Part shown: positions 1-6,113 of the stretch, one piece after another | Position numbering within the stretch: the first letter of the stretch is position 1 | Layout: every line of letters begins with the position of its first letter | From: Chloroflexota bacterium | GTDB lineage: Bacteria > Chloroflexota > Ktedonobacteria > Ktedonobacterales > Ktedonobacteraceae | Length of the DNA stretch: 6,959 bases | Reading direction: 5' to 3' | Assembly (NCBI GenBank): GCA_021828635.1 | Contig: JAJZEJ010000290.1 | Location: forward strand, 1 to 6,959 | Notes under the pieces: generated by a model | What the model was told of the DNA's origin: nothing | The model's database searches: none | The model's input: the letters and a program-made list of their open reading frames with translations, nothing else | Program-made: the position numbers and the translations under genes

Positions 1-58
1 TTAATGAAGAGCTATTTCCATAGGTGTCATGTGAAAGGGAAAAGCGCAAAAGCCAAAT

Positions 59-189
59 GTAGGGACCGATGATGTGTTTTACAAAATAATCTGGGTTGTG
101 GTGTAGGGACCGATTGATTGCATCTGTTTGGCCCATCAGCCAAGCATACCCAATGCACCCGACACACGGACGCGATCATCGGTCCCTAC
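59..189. repeat. Element bounded by 15-bp inverted repeats, with an internal copy
   Basis: GTAGGGACCGATGAT (59-73, plus) is exactly complementary to 175-189. A third copy, GTAGGGACCGAT (103-114, plus), lies between. The right end overlaps the last codons of the RSH synthetase gene, and its CTA provides that gene's TAG stop (186-188). In the RSH transcript the arms could form a long-range stem after the stop. I see no flanking target duplication. It could be a small non-autonomous mobile element or a palindromic intergenic repeat; the part below 59 holds nothing I can identify. Confidence 0.6.
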
Positions 190-2636
190 TTGCCTAAATC
201 GCGCTTGACGTGCGTGATATCTTTGATGCGTTGCAGGCGCGTGAACAGGCGCTCTAGTTGATAGAGGCTATCGATCTCCAGCGTAGCTGTGATGACGACG
301 GTTTCGCGGTCGCTGTGCAGGCGCGTATTCACAGAGGTCATGTTGACACCAACATCCGAGACGACAGTGGCGATATCGCGTAGCAGGCCAGAGCGATCAC
401 GGGCCGTGATGACAATGGGAGCCATGTAGAGCGGCTGATTCATGCTGACCCAACTGACGTTGATGAGACGCTCCTGGTCGCGGTCACGATGGCGGCGAAT
501 ATTCTGGCAATCGGCCCGATGCACAACCACACCCTTACCCCGGCTGACAAAACCAACAATCTCATCGCCGGGCAGTGGACAGCAACAGTTAGCCAGTTTG
601 GTGAGCAAGCCACTGACACCAGCAACCTGCAATTGCGCGGAGGCAGTAGGCTTACTGGTGGGAGCCGTGGTGGTCAGCACATCACTCTGGCTCTCATCCT
701 TCGTCTCCTTGACCTCTCTGCCTTCACGTTGCCAGTGTTCGACCAACTTCACCGCAGCAGCATGAGGACGAATATCATCCGCGCCGATGGCTGAAAGCAC
801 ATCATCAATATCTTGTAGACGATACTCCTCGCACAACCAGCGTTCGGCATCCTCGTTGATCATCTCGATACCGCGTGAGCCAAGCAGCAATTTGAGTTCG
901 CGGTCCAGGCGCTCACGGCCAATCTGGATATTAATATGGCGCTCATGCGTCTTGAGATAGCGCCGTATCTTGCTTTTAGCGGCTGCCGTGCGGGCAAAAT
1001 TGAGCCAATCACGTGTTGGGTGCGCGGTACGGTTGGTGACGATATCGACGATCTCGCCGCTCTTGAGTTCGTAGTCCAGCGGCACCATGCGTGTCACCAG
1101 GCGATCACCATCGCCGGCTCCCATTTCAGTTACGATGCGTGCGCCCGCGCAGCTATCGCCAATTTTCGTATGCACCCGATAGGCAAAGTCCAGTGGCGTT
1201 GAGCCGACAGGCAGGTCTTTGACCTCACCTTTTGGTGTGAAAACGAAAATCTGCTCCTGAAAGATATCGTCCTTGACCGCATCAGCAAACTCAGTATCGC
1301 TGGTGGAGACTGAGCGCAGATCATGTTGCCAATCATTGAGTTGGCGTAGCCAGGAGATAAGTTCCCGTGCCGAGGCTGAGGCTGCATCACCCACGTCTTT
1401 ATAATGCCAGTGCATGGCAACACCATATTCGGCCATTTCATGCATCTTATGCGTGCGAATTTGAATCTCGACGAGATGGTCATCCAGGCAAAAGACGGTT
1501 GTATGCAAGGCGCTATAGCCATTGAGCTTAGGATTGGCGATAAAATCTTTAATACGCCCCTCTTTTGGCCTCCACAGACTATGCACATGACCGAGCGCCA
1601 GATAACAATCCTGCGTACTACCAACCAGGATACGGAAAGCGATCAGATCGTGTATCTGCCCGATGTCTACCACCGATTTGACATCTTTGAGTTGCCCAGT
1701 ATCCTCGCCACTGCGCTGAAGCTTTTTATAGAAACTATACAGATGCTTAACGCGCCCAGAAACCTCAGCATTGACGCCAATAGCGGCCATTTCGGAACGC
1801 AAAATGGCGCAGACACGGGCCACATAGGAGCGCCACTGATTGCTCTCTTCCTCGACGATGCTGCGCACCCAGGTATACTTGTCCGGCTCCAGAATCTGGA
1901 AGGCTAGGTCTTCCAGTTCGCTCTCCATGCGCGACATACCCAGACGACCGGCCAGGGGTGCATAAATTTCGCGCGTCTCTTGCGCCATATAATAGCGTTC
2001 TTGCTGGTCGCCAACATAGGCAGGTTGTGTCAGCATACGCATAGCATGCAGGCGATAGGCTAATTTGAGCAGGACTACACGCGGATCATCGGCCATCGCC
2101 ACAAACATCTTGCGTACCGTTTCGGCCTGTTGACGGCGTAGAGCTTCACGTGCGCGGCGGCGCTTGCTTTCAGCTGGCGAAATGGCCGCCTCTTCGCGCT
2201 CAACTTCTTCCGGTGTGGCTTTGGAGGAGACCTGTCGTTTAGTACGTTCCAGGATATTTAGACGTAGCATACTACCGATGATACGAGCCGTCGGCAGACC
2301 AAGCAACTGCTCGACCAGATTAAGCTCAAGCAGGTCTGCATCTACTGCCTCAAAGAGCAAACCAGCCGAGACGCCAATCGCATCGATATGCATCTCCGCC
2401 AGGATGGTCGCCACAGCCAATGCATGTTCTAACGGTGGAATCGGGCGAGTGCCAATAACACCCTGACAACGCTCGCGTGCCAGCCGCAACGCTCGCGCAA
2501 CCAGTTCCAATTCTGGCGGAGACATGTAGTAGTGCGTGAGCGTAAGCAGGTTTGCAATCTCTTTTTCAAAATCACGCACTACCGTTTGTTGTTCATGTTG
2601 ATTATGTTGCTCGAAAACACCATCTATTATATACAT
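186..2636 (-). CDS. RSH-family (p)ppGpp synthetase with a degenerate hydrolase domain
   Basis: This is a full-length RelA/SpoT homologue of 816 residues from the ATG at 2636; numbering below uses that start. The order is pseudo-HD hydrolase (about 27-205), synthetase (about 285-410), TGS (about 463-537), zinc-finger (CCC 684-686, H706, C710) and ACT (about 739-814). The synthetase looks functional: GRVKHLYS with R295, DLIAFR with D330, RIKDFIA (361-364), LNGYSALHT, and EIQIRT with the catalytic E390. It should transfer pyrophosphate from ATP to GDP/GTP, and the TGS/ACT half should sense stalled ribosomes. The hydrolase appears dead: the usual HDVVEDT is FEAVDAD (95-101) and LADRLHN is LAYRLHA (D to Y194, N to A198), although H71 remains. 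The TGS carries a short extra loop before MVPLDY. The start is uncertain: a TTG at 2669 would add 11 residues, and neither start has a convincing Shine-Dalgarno. It lies downstream of its paralog, possibly in one transcript. The synthetase call is confident; absence of hydrolase activity is inferred. Confidence 0.93.
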   Translation of the reverse strand: MYIIDGVFEQHNQHEQQTVVRDFEKEIANLLTLTHYYMSPPELELVARALRLARERCQGVIGTRPIPPLEHALAVATILAEMHIDAIGVSAGLLFEAVDADLLELNLVEQLLGLPTARIIGSMLRLNILERTKRQVSSKATPEEVEREEAAISPAESKRRRAREALRRQQAETVRKMFVAMADDPRVVLLKLAYRLHAMRMLTQPAYVGDQQERYYMAQETREIYAPLAGRLGMSRMESELEDLAFQILEPDKYTWVRSIVEEESNQWRSYVARVCAILRSEMAAIGVNAEVSGRVKHLYSFYKKLQRSGEDTGQLKDVKSVVDIGQIHDLIAFRILVGSTQDCYLALGHVHSLWRPKEGRIKDFIANPKLNGYSALHTTVFCLDDHLVEIQIRTHKMHEMAEYGVAMHWHYKDVGDAASASARELISWLRQLNDWQHDLRSVSTSDTEFADAVKDDIFQEQIFVFTPKGEVKDLPVGSTPLDFAYRVHTKIGDSCAGARIVTEMGAGDGDRLVTRMVPLDYELKSGEIVDIVTNRTAHPTRDWLNFARTAAAKSKIRRYLKTHERHINIQIGRERLDRELKLLLGSRGIEMINEDAERWLCEEYRLQDIDDVLSAIGADDIRPHAAAVKLVEHWQREGREVKETKDESQSDVLTTTAPTSKPTASAQLQVAGVSGLLTKLANCCCPLPGDEIVGFVSRGKGVVVHRADCQNIRRHRDRDQERLINVSWVSMNQPLYMAPIVITARDRSGLLRDIATVVSDVGVNMTSVNTRLHSDRETVVITATLEIDSLYQLERLFTRLQRIKDITHVKRDLGK

Positions 2637-2683
2637 ATGCGTATACACAAACCTGTATAAACTATCCAATTCCGTCTAGTATC

Positions 2684-2712
2684 AGCATAATCTATGGTTC
2701 GCTAGAACGCAA
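2684..2712 (-). promoter_or_regulatory. Weak candidate promoter for the downstream RSH gene
   Basis: On the minus strand there is TTGCGT (2707-2712), a 17-base spacer and TATGCT (2684-2689). The hexamers match the consensus at 3/6 and 4/6. The predicted transcription start, near 2677, gives a leader of about 40 bases to the ATG at 2636. The gap between the RSH genes has no clear terminator, so co-transcription with the upstream paralog is equally possible. Confidence 0.25.
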
Positions 2713-2746
2713 TAGCTCTTTATACCGATAGCAATTTTGTCTCTCT

Positions 2747-4006
2747 CTATTTCGTTGCGAGCGCACGCTCGACGCTGACCACGTTCTTAACCTGACGCAG
2801 GCGGCGGAAAATGCGTTCGATCTGGTCATGCACACCATTAGCCGCATCGATCTCCAGCGTCACCGTGATAACGGCCTTTTGGGAGGAGATATTCGTCGAG
2901 GATGTTACCGAGGTCATATTAATGCTGGCATCCGCAACTACAGCCGCGACATCGCGCAAGAGGCCGGAACGATCATGTGCGACAATCGTAGCCATCACCA
3001 GGTATGCCTCCGGCTCAATCTGCAACCAGTTGATCTCAACCAACGCTTTCGAGTTCTTACGATAACGCTGTAACGAGCGGCAATCTGCCCGATGCACAAG
3101 CATACCTTTTCCTGGATTGAGAACACCTACGATAGAATCGCCTGGAATGGGACAACAGCAAGAGGCCAGTTTCACCAGCACGCCGTTTAAGCCATCCTCG
3201 TTGCCATTAACATGATGGTGTTTTTTCGGCGTACTGCCTTCATCATCAGGTGCTGGTAAGTAGGGTTGAAGATACGGTAAAAGCAATGGCATAAGTTGAT
3301 CTGTGTGCAAGTCTTCACGGCCTAGCGCGACGTAAAGATCATCTAGATTGCTATACTTCTTTAACAATTGAGCGGCCTCATCCTTATACACTTGCTGAAG
3401 TACTGCCTCCAGTTCACCTGTCAGCCCGCGCAGACCGGCAGCCTTGAGAGCCAGGTCCAGGCGCTCGCGTCCAAGTTGCAGGTTGATCTCGCGTTCATAA
3501 GTCTTGAGATAGCGGCGAATCTTGTTGCGAGCCGCCGCTGTGCGTGCGAACGAGAGCCAGTCGCGCGTCGGATGCACGGTACGATTTACCATGATATCTA
3601 CGATCTCGCCGCCTTTAAGTTCGTAATCCAGCGGCACCAGACGTGTTACCAGACGCCCAGTATCATCCTGATTGGTGATAATCCGCGCTCCAGCACAATG
3701 ATCGCCGATATCGGTGTGGATGCGATAGGCCATATCCAGCGGTGTTGAACCACGCGGCAGGTCTTTGACCTCACCTTTGGGCGTAAAGACAAAAATCTGC
3801 TCCTGAAAGAGATCGCCTTTGACGGCCTCGACAAATTCATCGGCGCTCTGTTGGGGCAGTTCGCGTTGCCACTGGCGCAATTGCTCAATCCAGGAGACCA
3901 TCTCACGGTAGGAAAGCTTCCAGCTATTGACCGCGGCTTCATCCTTGCCAACCCGTTCTTTAAGATACCAGTAGCTAGCAACACCATAATCGGCGGTGCG
4001 TTGCAT
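2747..4006 (-). CDS. C-terminal (TGS / zinc-finger / ACT) part of the interrupted RSH gene
   Basis: This open frame continues the upstream hydrolase gene after its in-frame TAG. The coding similarity resumes immediately after the TAG (TDIQIRTHE, 4007-4033), and the first ATG is at 4006. The 419 residues from that ATG contain the end of the synthetase domain, TGS (about 70-140, with EQIFVFTPKGEV and the conserved YRIHTDIG), a helical region with RDWLSFARTAAA, the zinc-finger (CCC 283-285, H305, C309) and ACT (about 338-416). These are the ribosome- and tRNA-sensing regulatory modules of long RSH proteins. All the motifs are well preserved, which argues against long-standing decay. No Shine-Dalgarno precedes the ATG at 4006, so independent translation would need re-initiation after the TAG; otherwise this part is made by readthrough, or not at all. 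It may be one half of a recent pseudogene or the result of a sequence error. Domain identity is confident; expression as a separate protein is doubtful. Confidence 0.6.
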   Translation of the reverse strand: MQRTADYGVASYWYLKERVGKDEAAVNSWKLSYREMVSWIEQLRQWQRELPQQSADEFVEAVKGDLFQEQIFVFTPKGEVKDLPRGSTPLDMAYRIHTDIGDHCAGARIITNQDDTGRLVTRLVPLDYELKGGEIVDIMVNRTVHPTRDWLSFARTAAARNKIRRYLKTYEREINLQLGRERLDLALKAAGLRGLTGELEAVLQQVYKDEAAQLLKKYSNLDDLYVALGREDLHTDQLMPLLLPYLQPYLPAPDDEGSTPKKHHHVNGNEDGLNGVLVKLASCCCPIPGDSIVGVLNPGKGMLVHRADCRSLQRYRKNSKALVEINWLQIEPEAYLVMATIVAHDRSGLLRDVAAVVADASINMTSVTSSTNISSQKAVITVTLEIDAANGVHDQIERIFRRLRQVKNVVSVERALATK

Positions 4007-4033
4007 CTCGTGCGTGCGTATCTGAATGTCGGT

Positions 4034-4036
4034 CTA
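4034..4036 (-). other. In-frame TAG interrupting the upstream RSH gene
   Basis: The codon series reads GAG AAT CGT TAG ACC GAC ATT CAG ATA, that is ENR-stop-TDIQI. The frame is identical on both sides, so this is a nonsense codon and not a frameshift. Alignment to the neighbouring paralog (CLDDHLVEIQIRT) puts the TAG opposite a Leu four residues before the conserved IQIRT. One base change from CAG, TTG, TGG or AAG would create it. TAG also ends both RSH genes at their normal C-termini, so general reassignment of TAG in this genome is unlikely. Confidence 0.9.
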
Positions 4037-5185
4037 ACGATTCTCCAGGCAGAAGACGGTCGTGTGTAGCGACTGATAGCCGTTGAGCTTAGGCGTGGCA
4101 ATGAAATCTTTAATGCGTCCATCCTTTGGTCGCCACAAAGCATGAATATGGCCCAGCGCGAGGTAGCATTCATGATCTGAATCGAGCAGAATGCGGAACG
4201 AAACCAGATCATGCACCTGGCTAATCTCGTTGCCATTCTGGCGCGGCATCTCGTCTAGCTTGCGATTGATGCTGGCTAGATGTTTCTGCCAGGCATGGAT
4301 TTCGGCGTGGATACCAGCGCGTTCCATCTCCTCTTGTAGCTTGCGACAAACCTGCTCGATGTAGGGACGGCGGCGCTCGACTTCAACCTCGACCTCATGT
4401 GCGAGTTTCTGGTACTTTTCCGGTTCCAGATAGCTCAGCGCCAGGTCTTCTAATTCGGCCTGTACCAGGGCCATACCTAGACGGCGAGCTAGCGGCACAT
4501 AAATCTCGCTGGTCTCATGGGCGGTATTCTGCTGCTGCGTTGGGGACATCGCACCCAACGTGCGCATATTATGCAGGCGATCAGCCAGTTTCAACACGAC
4601 CACACGCGGATCCTCGGCCATTGCCAGCAGCATCTTGCGCACCGTCTCGATGCGCTGACGCCGCTTATCGATGACCGGCACAGGTTGCTCACTCCGCTCC
4701 CCTCGCTCCCCGTCCTTCGCGGAAAATTTCGTCGGCACTTTCCCTGCCAGGATATCGAATTTGGTCACACCATCGACAATCACAGCCACTGTCGAACCAA
4801 ATTGAGCGCGTACATCGTCCAGCGAATACTCGGTATCCTCAACTACATCGTGTAACAAGGCCGCCACAATCCCATCGGCATCGATGCGCATACCGGCCAG
4901 CAAAAAAGCCACTTCGAGCGGGTGCTGAATATACGGCTCGCCCGAACGACGCATAGCTCCATTATGTGCCTTATTCGCCAGTTTGTAGGCGGCACGAATC
5001 TTCTCAATATCCTGTTTCGTCAGATATTGCCGTGTTAGTACCAACAAATCTTCTAGCGTCATCTTGGATGGGGTAGGACTAGTATCCAGCGTTGCCACTT
5101 TTGTAATCGTAAAAGTTGGCGTGCTGGCGGCCTGGTTAAACTCAGTGGTCATCATTTTATACCTGCATGTCATACTGCGTTCCAT
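4034..5185 (-). CDS. RSH-family ppGpp hydrolase, N-terminal part, truncated by TAG
   Basis: The 383 residues from the ATG at 5185 contain an intact HD-type ppGpp hydrolase domain (about 45-215) and most of a synthetase domain. Hydrolase residues seen are H88 in YIQHPLEVA, H112-D113 and E116-D117 in LLHDVVEDT, and D202 and N206 in LADRLHNMRTL. These match the Mn-binding and catalytic set of bifunctional Rel/SpoT, which removes pyrophosphate from (p)ppGpp. The synthetase looks decayed: GRxKHxYS is AWQKHLAS, so the ATP-stacking Arg is W299 and the Tyr is Ala, while D326, RIKD and LNGYQSLHT remain. Beyond the TAG, the catalytic EIQIRT reads DIQIRT. The ATG at 5185 is preferred because AAGGA ends 8 bases upstream; a TTG at 5206 would add 7 residues, and an ATG pair near 5155 is an alternative. 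A strong promoter lies about 170 bases upstream. As written, the product would be a hydrolase lacking all C-terminal regulatory domains. Readthrough would give 812 residues. Confidence 0.85.
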   Translation of the reverse strand: MERSMTCRYKMMTTEFNQAASTPTFTITKVATLDTSPTPSKMTLEDLLVLTRQYLTKQDIEKIRAAYKLANKAHNGAMRRSGEPYIQHPLEVAFLLAGMRIDADGIVAALLHDVVEDTEYSLDDVRAQFGSTVAVIVDGVTKFDILAGKVPTKFSAKDGERGERSEQPVPVIDKRRQRIETVRKMLLAMAEDPRVVVLKLADRLHNMRTLGAMSPTQQQNTAHETSEIYVPLARRLGMALVQAELEDLALSYLEPEKYQKLAHEVEVEVERRRPYIEQVCRKLQEEMERAGIHAEIHAWQKHLASINRKLDEMPRQNGNEISQVHDLVSFRILLDSDHECYLALGHIHALWRPKDGRIKDFIATPKLNGYQSLHTTVFCLENR

Positions 5186-5193
5186 AAGCGGCT

Positions 5194-5198
5194 TCCTT
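5194..5198 (-). promoter_or_regulatory. Ribosome binding site fixing the start of the hydrolase-type RSH
   Basis: AAGGA on the minus strand is separated by 8 bases from the ATG at 5183-5185. It lies inside the longer reading frame that begins with TTG at 5206, so it argues for the shorter product. Confidence 0.7.
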
Positions 5199-5289
5199 AT
5201 AATCAATGATACGCCACCTACGGAAAAAGAGATTTACGCGCCCCATCTCCGACACCTCTGCCTATCACAAACACAACACCGAAGATGTG

Positions 5290-5357
5290 TAACATTTGCC
5301 GTTATGCTAGCAACCAAATGTAGATACACATGTGGATACAATGCTAAGCAAATGTTA
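5290..5357 (-). promoter_or_regulatory. Structured 5' leader: 10-bp inverted repeat and imperfect direct repeats
   Basis: TAACATTTGC and its exact complement GCAAATGTTA (plus-strand positions 5290-5299 and 5348-5357) enclose 48 bases. The predicted transcription start is near 5358, so the RNA would begin almost exactly at this stem. Within it are two related copies, ATGCTAAGCAAATGT (5341-5355) and ATGCTAGCAACCAAATGT (5304-5321), each centred on a small palindrome (TGCTaAGCA and TGCTAGCA), plus the palindrome CACATGTG (5328-5335). It could be an RNA control structure or operator DNA. I recognise no known riboswitch class in it. Confidence 0.5.
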
Positions 5358-5364
5358 TTCCTCT

Positions 5365-5392
5365 ATTATAGAACGCAATCAACGTCTGTCAA
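5365..5392 (-). promoter_or_regulatory. Strong sigma-70-type promoter for the RSH genes
   Basis: The minus strand reads TTGACA (5387-5392), a 16-base spacer, then TATAAT (5365-5370). Both hexamers match the consensus perfectly. Initiation is expected near 5358, leaving an untranslated leader of about 170 bases before the ATG at 5185. The 10-bp palindrome ATGCATGCAT (5397-5406) sits just upstream of the -35 element, centred about 43 bases before the predicted start, a position where activators often bind. Confidence 0.75.
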
Positions 5393-5631
5393 CTGTATGC
5401 ATGCATGGAATCAGGATGCTGGGGATTTTTACAATGAAAACACGGCGGGAACAGAGCTTATTCCGAATGGTATTTTTTTCGTATGGTGGAAATTTGCAGA
5501 TATTACACAAGAGCATGGCAAAACAGAGAACAGACCTCTGCTTTGCCAGGGAATTTTCTGTTGGGTGAAGATCATCCGCACCGGGGTGGTGAGATGGAGC
5601 CACCAACTAGCGACAAGAATATTAGCTGCGA
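5393..5631. other. Intergenic region between the zinc-ribbon gene and the RSH promoter
   Basis: I see no convincing gene here. Short open frames on both strands lack a ribosome binding site and any recognisable motif. The contents are a weak GGTGG/CCACC hairpin (about 5585-5604), the strong hairpin at 5517-5547, a T-run on the plus strand (about 5472-5479) and the palindrome ATGCATGCAT next to the RSH promoter. Confidence 0.6.
5517..5547 (-). terminator. Stable hairpin after the zinc-ribbon gene, possible terminator
   Basis: Plus-strand GGCAAAaCAGAG and CTCTGcTTTGCC pair with one A/C mismatch around a 7-base loop, giving 11 pairs. It sits about 85 bases downstream of the zinc-ribbon stop codon and before the RSH promoter, where a terminator is expected. 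Neither side has a clean T-run on the minus strand, so intrinsic termination is only possible; it could instead be a processing or insulating hairpin. Confidence 0.4.
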
Positions 5632-5940
5632 TTAGCCACGGGTGACGCGGACCTTGTCGAAGCAGGAACTACAATAGACAGGGCGATCATTCTTGGGCAA
5701 GAATGGAACCTGTGTCTCAGTTCCGCACTCGGCGCAAATGACGGTATGCATCTCGCGGGGAGCGCGTTCAGAGCGATTGCTCGTGTTGCCAGCCGAAGCA
5801 CGACGTGCGGAACGGCAGGAAGGGCAACGAGCAGGCTGATTCATCAGCCCCTTCTGCTGGTAGAACTCTTGTTCTCCTGCGGTAAATGTAAAATCATTTC
5901 CGCAGTCACGGCACTTTAGGGTTTTGTCAACGAAGTTCAA
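5632..5940 (-). CDS. Small twin zinc-ribbon protein
   Basis: This 102-residue soluble protein has two four-cysteine zinc-binding units. The first is CRDC (10-13) with RCPSC (C39, C42) around the segment FTFTAGEQEFYQQKG. The second is CAEC (69-72) with CSSC (90-93) around TQVPFLPKNDRPVY. A polar, basic linker (about 44-65) joins them. Proteins of this shape are, from general knowledge, common as conserved hypotheticals in Chloroflexota; the cellular role is unknown, and nucleic-acid or protein binding is only a guess. The TTG start at 5938-5940 is chosen because AAGGAGG lies exactly 8 bases upstream and because the conserved family N-terminus begins here. The frame stays open upstream to an ATG at 6135, but those 65 residues have no zinc-ribbon similarity and cover the probable promoter and leader. 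It has its own transcription unit, between the peptide gene and the RSH pair. Confidence 0.88.
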   Translation of the reverse strand: MNFVDKTLKCRDCGNDFTFTAGEQEFYQQKGLMNQPARCPSCRSARRASAGNTSNRSERAPREMHTVICAECGTETQVPFLPKNDRPVYCSSCFDKVRVTRG

Positions 5941-5948
5941 ACTAGGGA

Positions 5949-5955
5949 CCTCCTT
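5949..5955 (-). promoter_or_regulatory. Consensus ribosome binding site for the zinc-ribbon gene
   Basis: AAGGAGG on the minus strand, 8 bases before the TTG start. It decides the start codon against the far-upstream ATG at 6135. Confidence 0.85.
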
Positions 5956-6084
5956 GTGATATGTTGGTAATCCTCCGGGTCCATATCTAGCAGGTGTCAC
6001 CAGTTTTTTCTCTCCCCCTACCAGCGTGGGATACGATATCTGGGCGATCACTGGATGCGAGACCGAGATTGGATACCGGAAGAA

Positions 6085-6113
6085 AGCATACACTATCTCA
6101 TGGGGGTTTGCAA
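6085..6113 (-). promoter_or_regulatory. Probable promoter of the zinc-ribbon gene
   Basis: The minus strand reads TTGCAA (6108-6113), a 17-base spacer and TATGCT (6085-6090). Each hexamer matches 4/6, with ideal spacing. It would give a leader of about 140 bases before the TTG at 5940. The hexamers are moderate, so this is a suggestion. Confidence 0.4.

Noticed and set aside
59..189. CRISPR array
   Set aside because: The repeat copies are short, in mixed orientation and unevenly spaced, with no spacers of uniform size and no cas genes.
2697..2708. LexA-like box GTTCGCTAGAAC between the RSH genes
   Set aside because: The arm order is GTTC-N4-GAAC, the reverse of the GAAC-N4-GTTC box, and nothing else suggests SOS control.
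4007..4036. Frameshift between the two halves of the interrupted RSH gene
   Set aside because: Both halves are in the same frame with exactly 27 bases between the TAG and the next ATG; the break is a nonsense codon only.
2747..4036. Genome-wide reassignment of TAG to an amino acid
   Set aside because: TAG also ends both RSH genes at the normal C-terminus of the ACT domain, so it acts as a stop in this window.
5186..5206. TTG at 5206 as start of the hydrolase-type RSH
   Set aside because: The Shine-Dalgarno AAGGA lies inside this extension, at good distance from the ATG at 5185.
5440..5480. Plus-strand intrinsic terminator (CGGgAA/TTCCG stem followed by a T-run)
   Set aside because: The stem is short and bulged, the T-run starts several bases too far away, and no plus-strand gene precedes it.
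5379..5606. Minus-strand open frame of 75 codons upstream of the RSH promoter
   Set aside because: It has no Shine-Dalgarno or family resemblance, and it contains the strong hairpin and overlaps the promoter -35 region.
5064..5645. Plus-strand open frame of 193 codons antisense to the RSH start
   Set aside because: It has no ribosome binding site or recognisable domain, and it runs through the start of the RSH gene, its promoter and its leader.
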